A stretch of 16,504 nucleotides of DNA from Planctomycetota bacterium (lineage in GTDB: Bacteria > Planctomycetota > Planctomycetia > Pirellulales > UBA1268): positions 1 through 16,504 of the forward strand of contig QWQL01000185.1 of the NCBI GenBank assembly GCA_003670825.1, in the 5' to 3' direction. Positions 6,917 through 13,776 of this stretch are shown piece by piece; the stretch's first letter is position 1; each line of letters starts with the position of its first letter. Made by a program: the position numbers and the translations under genes. Under the pieces are notes generated by a model. It was not told where the DNA came from. It was given only the letters and a program-made list of their open reading frames with translations, and did not search any database.

Positions 6917-7783
6917 ATGCCACTCCGACTTGCCTTCAGTTCCAACGCCTACCTCGACGTTCCGGTGGAGGAGGCGATCGCGCGGATCGCCGGGTTCGGC
7001 TACACCGGCATCGAACTTCTGGCCGACGTGCCCCATGCCTGGCCGGCCGGCCTCTTGGAGGTGTCGAAGGAGTCGATCCGGCTGGCGGTTCGCGAGAGCG
7101 GCCTCGTGATCTCCAACATCAACGCCTTCATGATGAACGCGATCGCGGACCCGCGGCAGCCCTACTGGCACCCCGGCTGGACCGATCCCGATCCGCACTA
7201 TCGGGCGATCCGCCGCGAGCACACCAAGCGGGCGCTGGCGCTCGCCGCCGAGATCGGGGCGAAGCACATCTCGACGGAGCCGGGGGGCGAGATCCAGCCG
7301 GGGCAGACCCGCGGGCAGGCGACCGACATCTTCTACAACGAGATCATGCCGGCCCTCGACGTGGCCGCCGACTGCGGGGTGACGCTCCTCATCGAGCCGG
7401 AGCCCGGCCTCTTGATCGAGACCTTCGGCCAGTACCTGGAGTTTGCGGAACGGGTGAACCACCCCGCGCTTGGCCTCAACTTCGACGTCGGCCACGCCTA
7501 CTGCGTGGGCGAGGATCCGGCCGAGTGGGTGCCGCGGATGAAGGCTCACACGCGGCACTACCACGTCGAGGACATCGCGGCGACCCGCGTGCACCACCAC
7601 CTCGTGCCGGGCGAGGGGGCGATCGACTTCGCGGCCACCCTCAAGGCGATCGCCACGCACACACCCGACATCTGGGTGACGGTCGAGCTCTATCCCTACC
7701 GCGACCGGCCCGACGACGCGGCGCGGGCCGCGCGGACGCACCTCCTCGCGGTGGCACAGGCCGCCGGCGTGGAGCTCGTCTGA
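6917..7783 (+). CDS. TIM-barrel sugar phosphate isomerase/epimerase-like protein (EboE-like context)
   Basis: Cytoplasmic 288-residue protein of the xylose isomerase-like TIM-barrel superfamily (AP_endonuc_2 type). Likely metal ligands sit at the usual strand ends: E160 (LLIEPEP), D190 (GLNFDVGH), H216 (HYHVEDI) and E257 (VTVELYPY). ISTEPGG (118-124) and HLVPGEGAIDF (228-238) are also characteristic. The ATG at 6917 has no clear Shine-Dalgarno, but protein similarity to the fold begins right there (LRLAFSSNAY). The UbiA gene follows after one base, so the two are coupled. A gene of this type next to UbiA and a type I phosphodiesterase matches half of the ebo cluster, where the isomerase-like member is EboE. 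The substrate is unknown. Confidence 0.88.
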   Translation: MPLRLAFSSNAYLDVPVEEAIARIAGFGYTGIELLADVPHAWPAGLLEVSKESIRLAVRESGLVISNINAFMMNAIADPRQPYWHPGWTDPDPHYRAIRREHTKRALALAAEIGAKHISTEPGGEIQPGQTRGQATDIFYNEIMPALDVAADCGVTLLIEPEPGLLIETFGQYLEFAERVNHPALGLNFDVGHAYCVGEDPAEWVPRMKAHTRHYHVEDIAATRVHHHLVPGEGAIDFAATLKAIATHTPDIWVTVELYPYRDRPDDAARAARTHLLAVAQAAGVELV

Positions 7784-7784
7784 C

Positions 7785-8705
7785 ATGCTCCACTGGCTGC
7801 GGCTCGTGCGGCTGCCGAATCTTGCCACCGCCGCAGCCGATGCGGTCGCGGGCTATCTGGTGGTGTCGGGGCTGCAGGCCGTCGAGTGGCCCCCGGCCGC
7901 CTGCGTGCTCGCCGTGCTCGCCTCACTCGGCTTCTATGCGGCGGGCATGGTGCTCAACGACGTCTACGATCTGGCGATCGACCGGGTGGAGCGTCCCGAG
8001 CGGCCCCTGCCCAGCGGCGCCATCGCCGTCGGGCGGGCCTCCGTCGTCGGCCACGGGCTGATGGCGATCGGCGCTACGGCGGCCTGCGGGGCGGCGGTCG
8101 TTTCGGGGAGCCCGTGGCCGGCGTTCGTCGGCGCCGCGCTCACCGCGGCGGTCTGGCTCTACGACCGGCGGGCGAAGTCGACGCCGCTTGGGCCGCCCGT
8201 GATGGGGGCGTGCCGCGGCCTCAACTGGCTGCTGGGCATGACCGCGGCCGGCGGGCCGACGGCGGGCCACCAGTGGGCGATCCCGCTGGGGATGGCCGTC
8301 TACGTGGCCGGCATCACGCTCTTCGCGCGGGATGAGGCGGGCCGTAGCCGTCGGCCAACGCTGATCGTGGCGATGGCGGCCATGGCCCTCGGCCTCGGGA
8401 TGGCCGCAGGGCATGTGTGGCTGCCGCTTTCCGAGGGTGTGACGGTGCTGGCGACGCGGCTACCTCCGGCAACGTGGCTCGCTCTGTGGGGCGTGCTGGC
8501 GACGTCGATCATTCTGCGGGCCGTGGTCGCGATCGCCGATCCCACCCCGGGCCGCGTGCGGGCGGCGGTAGGCAATGCGATCATGTCGATCATCACGCTC
8601 GACGCCGTGCTCGTGCTGGCGTCGTGCGGCGAGCCGTGGGCGATCGTCGTCCTCATGCTCCTTGGATTTTTCCTCGTCGGCAGGCACCTGGTACCCCCCA
8701 CCTGA
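7785..8705 (+). CDS. UbiA-family prenyltransferase (EboC-like)
   Basis: Integral membrane prenyltransferase of 306 residues with about eight or nine hydrophobic helices. The first Asp-rich motif for Mg-diphosphate binding is NDVYDLAID (58-66), followed by RPERPLPSG (70-78) as in UbiA enzymes. The second polar motif is YDRRAKSTPLG (126-136). FARDEAGRSRR (180-190) resembles the loop of the EboC/UbiA-like branch. Such enzymes attach an isoprenoid chain to an aromatic or sugar acceptor in the membrane. The ATG starts one base after the previous stop. Only six bases separate its stop from the palindrome that precedes the next gene. It could instead belong to a menaquinone or geranylgeranyl-transfer branch, but the neighbours favour the ebo-like reading. 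Confidence 0.88.
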   Translation: MLHWLRLVRLPNLATAAADAVAGYLVVSGLQAVEWPPAACVLAVLASLGFYAAGMVLNDVYDLAIDRVERPERPLPSGAIAVGRASVVGHGLMAIGATAACGAAVVSGSPWPAFVGAALTAAVWLYDRRAKSTPLGPPVMGACRGLNWLLGMTAAGGPTAGHQWAIPLGMAVYVAGITLFARDEAGRSRRPTLIVAMAAMALGLGMAAGHVWLPLSEGVTVLATRLPPATWLALWGVLATSIILRAVVAIADPTPGRVRAAVGNAIMSIITLDAVLVLASCGEPWAIVVLMLLGFFLVGRHLVPPT

Positions 8706-8711
8706 TCCAAA

Positions 8712-8792
8712 AAAGGTGTCAGCCACCAAATCTGGGTAAGGTGGTCACTTCTAGATTCTCCAGACTCTCCAGATATGGTGGCTGACACCTTT
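8712..8792. repeat. 81-base palindromic REP/MITE-like element
   Basis: AAAGGTGTCAGCCACCA (8712-8728) is the exact reverse complement of 8776-8792. After one mismatch a further six pairs (8730-8735 with 8769-8774) extend the stem, leaving a 31-base loop. The segment is clearly richer in A/T than its flanks, and the loop holds a 9-base-period repeat of TCTCCAGA. It fills nearly all of the space between the UbiA stop (8705) and the likely phosphodiesterase start (8793). No second copy was seen in this window. Size, perfect ends and intergenic location fit a REP or MITE-type element. Confidence 0.8.
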
Positions 8793-10136
8793 ATGCACGT
8801 GTTGCTGCTTTCGGTGCCTGGCCTGCGGGTCGAGGACCTCTCGCGGATGCCGGTGCTGGCGGGGCTTGCTTCCGTCGGCCGGTGCGTTCCCCTGGCCCCC
8901 GGTTTCCCGGCTGTGACCTGCCCCGTGCAGGCGTCGCTCACCACGGGCAGCCGGCCCGCCGCGCACGGCATCCTCGCCAATGGGCTCTTCGACCCGGGTA
9001 CGAACCACCTGGAGATGTGGATCAGCCCCGACGCGGTGCACCGCGCGCCGCGGATCTGGGAGCGGCTCAAGGCGGCCCACCCCGACCTGCGGACGGCAGC
9101 CTGGTTTCTGCTCCAGTCAAAGCATGCCACCGCAGATCTCGTCTGCCTGCCCGCGCCGAAGCACAATGCCGACGGCAGCGAGACGATGTGGTGCCATACC
9201 AATCCCGAGCCGCTCTACGCAGCGCTGCGGGAGAAACTTGGCGAGTTTCCGCTTCACAAGTTCTGGGGGCCGGTCGCGGGCATCGAGTCGTCGCGGTGGA
9301 TCGCCCGGAGTTTTGTCGAGGCCTCGCGGGCCGCACCGCCCCACGGTGCCGTCGTCTACCTCCCGCACCTCGACTACGCCGCCCAGCGCAGCGGTCCCGA
9401 CAGCCCGCCGGCCCTTGCCGCGTGCGGCGAACTCGACGCCGAGATCGGCACGTTGATCGACGATTTCGCCGGAATCGTGGGTCGGGATAACCTCACTGTG
9501 CTCGTCGCCGGCGAATACCGGATCCGCCCGGTTTCGCATGCGATCCACCCCAACCGCATCCTCCGCGAGGCCGGCCTGCTCGCGGTGCGAGACACGCCCG
9601 AGGGGGAGATCCTCGACTTCGCCGCCAGCCGGGCCTGGACGCTCGCCGACCACCAGATCGGCCACGTGTACCTCCGCGATCCGGCCGATGCCATGGCGGT
9701 GGCCGATCTCTTTCGGGGGAGGGCAGGGGTAGGACGCGTGCTCACGGGCGACGGTCTGGTCGCGGCCGGCCTCGTGCCACCCGGACAGCCGCGCCTGGAA
9801 AACCGCTGCGGCGACGTGGTGATCGAGAGTAGCCTCGATTCGTGGCAGACGTATTTCTATTGGCTCGACGACGCCAAGGCTCCGTCGTTCGCCCGCACGA
9901 TCGACATTCACCGGAAGCCCGGCTACGACCCGCTGGAGCTCCACCTCGATCGGACGAAACTCCCGACGATCGAGATTCCACTCGATCCCACGCTCGTGAA
10001 GGGCTCGCACGGCGCGGTCGATCCAGCGAATCCCTACGAGACGATCTTCATCGCATCACGGGTCGGTGTGACCGCTGCGGAGAAGCTTGCATCGACCGAC
10101 ATTGCGGGGATCATGGAGCAGCTGCTCGACGGGTAG
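8793..10136 (+). CDS. Alkaline phosphatase/nucleotide pyrophosphatase superfamily protein (EboF-like)
   Basis: Type I phosphodiesterase/NPP-fold protein of 447 residues from ATG 8793. The candidate nucleophile is T42 in PAVTCPVQASLTTG (39-52), and a C-terminal histidine is present in KGSHG (H406). Other metal-binding positions of the superfamily are altered: the N-terminal Asp-Gly motif reads LLSVPGL, the D-x-x-x-H site reads LDYAAQR (193-199), and the usual DHG reads GEYRI (240-244). The first start in the frame, ATG 8775, lies inside the palindrome and would add six repeat-encoded residues (MVADTF). ATG 8793 is preferred because the core fold begins there, though neither has a strong Shine-Dalgarno. 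The gene follows the UbiA gene and is probably co-transcribed with it. The role may be hydrolytic or binding; no signal peptide is seen. Confidence 0.86.
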   Translation: MHVLLLSVPGLRVEDLSRMPVLAGLASVGRCVPLAPGFPAVTCPVQASLTTGSRPAAHGILANGLFDPGTNHLEMWISPDAVHRAPRIWERLKAAHPDLRTAAWFLLQSKHATADLVCLPAPKHNADGSETMWCHTNPEPLYAALREKLGEFPLHKFWGPVAGIESSRWIARSFVEASRAAPPHGAVVYLPHLDYAAQRSGPDSPPALAACGELDAEIGTLIDDFAGIVGRDNLTVLVAGEYRIRPVSHAIHPNRILREAGLLAVRDTPEGEILDFAASRAWTLADHQIGHVYLRDPADAMAVADLFRGRAGVGRVLTGDGLVAAGLVPPGQPRLENRCGDVVIESSLDSWQTYFYWLDDAKAPSFARTIDIHRKPGYDPLELHLDRTKLPTIEIPLDPTLVKGSHGAVDPANPYETIFIASRVGVTAAEKLASTDIAGIMEQLLDG

Positions 10137-10157
10137 TGCAGGAAGGAAAACCTGCAC
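10136..10157. other. Hairpin between convergent genes
   Basis: GTGCAGG (10136-10142) pairs perfectly with CCTGCAC (10151-10157) around an 8-base purine loop, starting at the last base of the phosphodiesterase stop codon. The convergent ferredoxin gene ends 25 bases further on. No U-tract follows on either strand, so it is a weak bidirectional terminator candidate at best. Confidence 0.35.
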
Positions 10158-10181
10158 ACCCGCGAGGCCTCGTGCTGCCGC

Positions 10182-10538
10182 TCATACCCAGACAGGTGGC
10201 GGCTGAATCTCGTCGACCGGGCGATGGCCGCAGTCTTTACGGCCCGAGCCCTCGAGGCGGCTGATCACGCGGACAGTCATGTCGGCGTCGCAGGCGATCT
10301 GGCAGGAGAGCCGCACCCCGGGCGTCGTGATCCCCTTCAGGGCGAGCACGTCTTTCTCGGCCTGCGTCATCGCGGCCGGCTCCCCGGCCACGAACTCGAC
10401 GCGGCAGGTGGTGCAGCGGGCAACGCCGCCGCAGGCATGCAGCTGGTCGCTGCCGCACTCGTCGACGAGCGCGTTGACCAGCCGCTTCCCGGCCGGGACC
10501 TGAAACAAACCTTTACCTTCGACGGTGAGCGTGGGCAT
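10182..10538 (-). CDS. [2Fe-2S] ferredoxin, plant/adrenodoxin-type fold
   Basis: Small cytoplasmic electron carrier of 118 residues. The cluster ligands are C36, C42 and C45 (CGGVARCTTC, spacing C-x5-C-x2-C) plus C79 (RLSCQ). The short GVARC loop, the AEKDVLAL helix (60-67) and the GVRLSCQ stretch fit the domain. After the domain there is a tail of about 22 residues with an extra Cys (C103) and the end IQPPPVWV. A strong AGGAG lies eight bases before ATG 10538. It follows the DUF1080-ThuA gene by 20 bases and is likely co-transcribed with it. A redox partner is not visible in the window. Confidence 0.92.
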   Translation of the reverse strand: MPTLTVEGKGLFQVPAGKRLVNALVDECGSDQLHACGGVARCTTCRVEFVAGEPAAMTQAEKDVLALKGITTPGVRLSCQIACDADMTVRVISRLEGSGRKDCGHRPVDEIQPPPVWV

Positions 10539-10558
10539 CGCGAAATCTCCTGGGAGGG

Positions 10559-12133
10559 TCAGTTCTTCTTCGGTTGCTTGTCGTCCATATTGGCGACGAG
10601 GTCGTCGGCGGTGACGGTCGAGGCCACGCCACCCTCAGGCACGTCGAGGCCGGCCGTCCAGACGAGGGCATTGAGCATCATTGTGCGGAAGTCGTCGTGG
10701 GCCCAGTTGCGGTGGAAGTGGGCACCGGTGCAGCCGAAGCCACGGCCGCCACCCGGCCGCTCGTAGGCCCAGGCAAGCGCCTCGCGGCTGCCCTTGCCGG
10801 CGCGGACAGACGGGTTGTTGCTGTGGGGGCCGTCAGGCCGCTCACGGGTGGAGTCCGGTGGCACGGCCGTAAGGATCAAGGTCAGACCCTCGGGCGGATC
10901 GCAAAACCGCATGTGGTAATACCACTCGTCGTCGGTCTCGAACGGCTTGACCCCCCGCACGATCGGGTGTGCGGTGGCGAGTTCGGTTTTGGCGAGGGTC
11001 CAGTGCGGGTTCACCGACCAGTGAGGCTCGAAGTAGCCTCCCATCCAGGTGAGGAACTCGGGGCCACCCTTCTCCTTCGGCACCTCGACGGCGTAGTGCA
11101 GGCAGGCGATGCCAACACCCCGCTTGGCGAGCGCATCGATCTGGGCGAGCCGGTGACTCTGGAGCACCGGATGGCCGTTGCCTCCGTCGGCGAAGAAGAA
11201 GATTGCGTCGGCGTTGTCGAATGCCGTCGGGTCGGCCGGCCAGCCGCCGGTGAAGACCTCCGTCGTGAGCCGCGGGAGAGCCTCGCCGCCGAAGTGCGCA
11301 TCGAGGCATTTCTCCACGAGCATCGTGCCGGCGCGGTGCTCGTGCTCACCGGGCCCGTGGCTCGCGCGGCCGGCGATCAGCACCAGCTTCTTGCGGCCTT
11401 CGCCCAGCGGCAGCCGCTTCAGGCGGATGTCCTTGAACTCCACCTTCATCGGCGGCCCGGCATGCAACTGCAGGGCGAGGATGCCCTGCAGGGCCCGCTT
11501 GTCGGCCTGCTCGTCGAGCGTCTCCGACATCAACTGGCCGTTGATGAAGTGCTGGAGCTTCGGGCCTCGCGCCACGATTCGGTAGTGGTTCCAGTCGCCG
11601 GGCATGATGGCCTTCTGGAGTGTGGCGGTGTCGCCGATCGAATCGCCGGCGAGCTTCGAGCCATCGGCGGCGATCGTGATTCGCTCGCCCCGCTGGCAGA
11701 GGATCCCGCGGCCCCTCTCCTCATAGAGAATCCCCGAATACGTCGTGCCCGCCTCGAAGTCGGCCTGATAGCCACCGACGACGAAATCTCCGAAGTCGCG
11801 GCTGCGGTACTGAATGCCGCTGTTGCCTCCGGTGAGTCGATACCGGAGGGTGAGGTCGAAGTCGTCGACGAGCCCCTGTCGCCAGACGAGGAAGGTGTTG
11901 GCCTTGGTGGGATTCGCCGCGGTTGTCTCCCCGACGATCGCCCCATCCTCCACTCGCCACATCTCGGGACGGCCTTCCCAGCCCTCGAGCGAGGTGCCGT
12001 TGAAGATCGGCACTCCAGTGGCGTCGTCGGCACGGACCGGGCCGAGAGACCAGGCGACGCCTGCGATCAGCAGGCAGACCGCGGCCCACCGGGGGGCATG
12101 CCGCAGGACGTAGCACAACAACAACTCGGACAC
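10559..12133 (-). CDS. Secreted DUF1080 (3-keto-disaccharide hydrolase-like) / ThuA fusion protein
   Basis: Exported protein of 524 residues read from GTG 12133, with GGAG eight bases upstream. A signal peptide covers about residues 1-35 (WAAVCLLIAGVAWSL, then VRADD). Residues 42-239 are a DUF1080 beta-sandwich domain (IFNGTSLEGWEG, SGIQYRS, GYQADFE, GDWNHYRIVARG, HFINGQ), a family now linked to 3-keto-glycoside hydrolysis. Residues 249-505 are a ThuA-like domain (VLIAGRASHGPGEHEH, DAIFFFADGGNGHP, GIACLHYAVE, FGCTGAHFHRNW). Both families are abundant in planctomycetes, where they are tied to sugar breakdown. The fusion would place two carbohydrate functions in one periplasmic protein. A redox step is hinted at by the ferredoxin gene behind it. 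Confidence 0.9.
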   Translation of the reverse strand: MSELLLCYVLRHAPRWAAVCLLIAGVAWSLGPVRADDATGVPIFNGTSLEGWEGRPEMWRVEDGAIVGETTAANPTKANTFLVWRQGLVDDFDLTLRYRLTGGNSGIQYRSRDFGDFVVGGYQADFEAGTTYSGILYEERGRGILCQRGERITIAADGSKLAGDSIGDTATLQKAIMPGDWNHYRIVARGPKLQHFINGQLMSETLDEQADKRALQGILALQLHAGPPMKVEFKDIRLKRLPLGEGRKKLVLIAGRASHGPGEHEHRAGTMLVEKCLDAHFGGEALPRLTTEVFTGGWPADPTAFDNADAIFFFADGGNGHPVLQSHRLAQIDALAKRGVGIACLHYAVEVPKEKGGPEFLTWMGGYFEPHWSVNPHWTLAKTELATAHPIVRGVKPFETDDEWYYHMRFCDPPEGLTLILTAVPPDSTRERPDGPHSNNPSVRAGKGSREALAWAYERPGGGRGFGCTGAHFHRNWAHDDFRTMMLNALVWTAGLDVPEGGVASTVTADDLVANMDDKQPKKN

Positions 12134-12138
12134 GGGAG

Positions 12139-12155
12139 GGTCTCCAGGAGGAACG
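12139..12155 (-). promoter_or_regulatory. Leader motif with RBS, shared with the Gfo/Idh/MocA gene
   Basis: Read on the minus strand, CGTTCCTC is followed directly by CTGGAGACC, ending five bases before GTG 12133. The same two words occur before the Gfo/Idh/MocA start at 14956-14975 with three extra bases between them. GGAG inside the second word is the ribosome binding site; the rest of the identity is not explained by ribosome binding. Confidence 0.45.
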
Positions 12156-12190
12156 TGCCGGCGGTTGGATCACCGCGGCTGACGAGCAAG

Positions 12191-12196
12191 AGTATG
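12191..12196 (-). promoter_or_regulatory. Candidate extended -10 of the DUF1080-ThuA / ferredoxin unit
   Basis: On the minus strand TGG-CATACT gives a TG-n extended -10 with one mismatch in the hexamer, about 58 bases before the GTG start. No convincing -35 is seen, as is common for extended -10 promoters. Confidence 0.3.
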
Positions 12197-12246
12197 CCAC
12201 GTCGACCGCAAGGCGGGCAGGCAGGCCTCGCGGGAATGGCGTACGA

Positions 12247-13674
12247 CTATCGTGCGGCGGCGGCCCGCGGCAGTCGATCTGCCGTGAGTGCGGCCCGCGA
12301 CAGGCCCAGCATGTCGAGCAGGCTGTCGATGCCGACTACCCGCACCCCATACTGCTTGGCGGTGCCGAGGCTGCGGTTTTGCCGCCGCCCCTCCTCGGCG
12401 AATCCCTCCTCGCCCAGTTCGGCCGGCGGCTTACCGGCATCGACCACCATGGCCGTCATCGGTGTCACGGCCTCCATCACCCGACCTCCGGCCCGCTGGA
12501 CGAGGTCCACCAACCGCTCGCGGTCGTCGCCCCGCTCGTCGTCGAGGTTGACGTATCCCACGATCACCACCTCAGGAGCAGTGCCGGCCGCCCAGAGGCT
12601 CGTGGCCACGCCGTCGCCGACGAGGATCGGCGACCGCGTCGAGTCGCGGCGGATGGTTCCGCGAAGCAGCGAAGGCCCCTCGATCGAGGTCACCTCGACG
12701 ACCCCCTTGCGGTCTCCCGCCTGCGGCCGGTCGTCGTCATCGGCTGCGTACACGTGAAGGATCATGCCGGGTCTGATGCCGCGGCTTGTCGCGCACGACA
12801 TGAGCACGCTCCGCTCACGCTCGTCTACCGAAAGCACGCGGCCGTCGAAGCCGTCGATCCGGTCGTCCTTGGGCGTGGCGGCGAGCACCTGCTCCTGGAG
12901 GCCGCGGTCGGCGACGCGAAGCGAGGCCAGGATCCGATTTTGTTCGTCGATCACCTTCGCCCGGTCGCGGAGTTCGGCGTAGATGAGGTCGAGCCGGTCC
13001 TCGGCGGTCTCCTTGGCCTTGAAATCCTTTTGGCGGTTGGCCGCGAGATACTGGCCCCCGTCGGCGATCTCGGCAATCAGCAACCCAAGCCGATCGGCCC
13101 TGGTTTCGGCAGCGCTCTTCGCCTGGAGCAGTTCTGTCTGCTTTTGCTCGTGGTTCTTCCACTGCTCGTCGAAGGCCTGCTTCGACTTCTCCTGCTCGTC
13201 GCGGATTTGCTGAACCCGTTTTTCAGTTTCGTCCTTCGCCGCCGTCGCCTGGCTTCGGGCGTCGTCGGCGTCTTTGGATGCCTGCTTGCTTTTGTCGTCC
13301 GACGTCTTGACCTCGCCGTCTTTGCGGCGGAACTCGTTGCGAAGCCAGGCCACGAGATGGCCGTACGACCTGGTGTCTCCGGGAAATCCGGCGAAGTCTT
13401 GGGCAAACAGATTGTCGAGGTTTGTCTCGATGGAATCGAGCGAATCACCCTCGGCCGCGCCGATGAACTCGCGCAGTTTCTGGGTCTCAGCCTGCGATGC
13501 GAGCAGCGCCTCCTGCTTGTCGGTCGTCGCCTTCTCGGCCACCTGTGATTTGGCCCGCTCGTCTGTTCGCTGCTTAAAGAAGAGGTAGGTTGTGATCGTG
13601 AGAATGAACGTCAACAGCACGAACACGATCAGCGCGATGCTCAAGCGGTAGACTGTGGGGTTCGTCGTTGCCAT
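12247..13674 (-). CDS. Membrane-anchored coiled-coil protein with C-terminal BRCT-like domain
   Basis: A 475-residue protein. Residues 10-33 form one transmembrane helix with a short Thr/Asn N-terminus. Residues 35-265 are highly charged, rich in Lys, Glu, Gln and Ala, with heptad-like runs (ATAAKDETEKRVQQIRDEQE) indicating a long coiled coil. Residues 276-360 resemble a small beta-barrel (GRVLSVDERERSVLMSC, GIRPGMILHVY) of the kind seen in envelope proteins. Residues 367-458 look like a BRCT domain: VVIVGYV, RERLVDLVQRAGGRV with the GG turn, TPMTAMVV, then GTAKQYGVRVVGIDSLLDML, comparable with the C-terminus of NAD-dependent DNA ligase. The ATG has GAGGA eight bases upstream. I know no named family with this architecture. 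The BRCT call rests on pattern reading. Confidence 0.82.
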   Translation of the reverse strand: MATTNPTVYRLSIALIVFVLLTFILTITTYLFFKQRTDERAKSQVAEKATTDKQEALLASQAETQKLREFIGAAEGDSLDSIETNLDNLFAQDFAGFPGDTRSYGHLVAWLRNEFRRKDGEVKTSDDKSKQASKDADDARSQATAAKDETEKRVQQIRDEQEKSKQAFDEQWKNHEQKQTELLQAKSAAETRADRLGLLIAEIADGGQYLAANRQKDFKAKETAEDRLDLIYAELRDRAKVIDEQNRILASLRVADRGLQEQVLAATPKDDRIDGFDGRVLSVDERERSVLMSCATSRGIRPGMILHVYAADDDDRPQAGDRKGVVEVTSIEGPSLLRGTIRRDSTRSPILVGDGVATSLWAAGTAPEVVIVGYVNLDDERGDDRERLVDLVQRAGGRVMEAVTPMTAMVVDAGKPPAELGEEGFAEEGRRQNRSLGTAKQYGVRVVGIDSLLDMLGLSRAALTADRLPRAAAAR

Positions 13675-13748
13675 GCTTCACGTCCTCGCGGAACGGCATC
13701 CAGGGGGGCAATCGTCGCTGTCGGCCCCACCGAATCACACCCTTCCTG

Positions 13749-13754
13749 ATTGTA
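13749..13754 (-). promoter_or_regulatory. Candidate -10 (TACAAT) of the coiled-coil/BRCT gene
   Basis: TACAAT on the minus strand, 74 bases before the ATG at 13674, in the 102-base gap behind the Gfo/Idh/MocA gene. Five of six positions match the sigma-70 consensus, but no -35 is recognisable, so this is tentative. Confidence 0.35.
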
Positions 13755-13776
13755 CCGGTCGGAGCGGCTGCGGGGC

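Noticed and set aside
8775..8792. ATG 8775 as the true start of the EboF-like protein
   Set aside because: Not excluded, but these six codons are repeat sequence and the conserved fold begins at ATG 8793.
10574..12757. 727-codon plus-strand open frame
   Set aside because: Fully opposite the DUF1080-ThuA gene and part of the coiled-coil gene; its translation lacks any domain or coherent composition.
12379..13548. 389-codon plus-strand frame rich in Leu and Val
   Set aside because: Mirror of the coiled-coil gene's Lys/Glu codons; no start signals.
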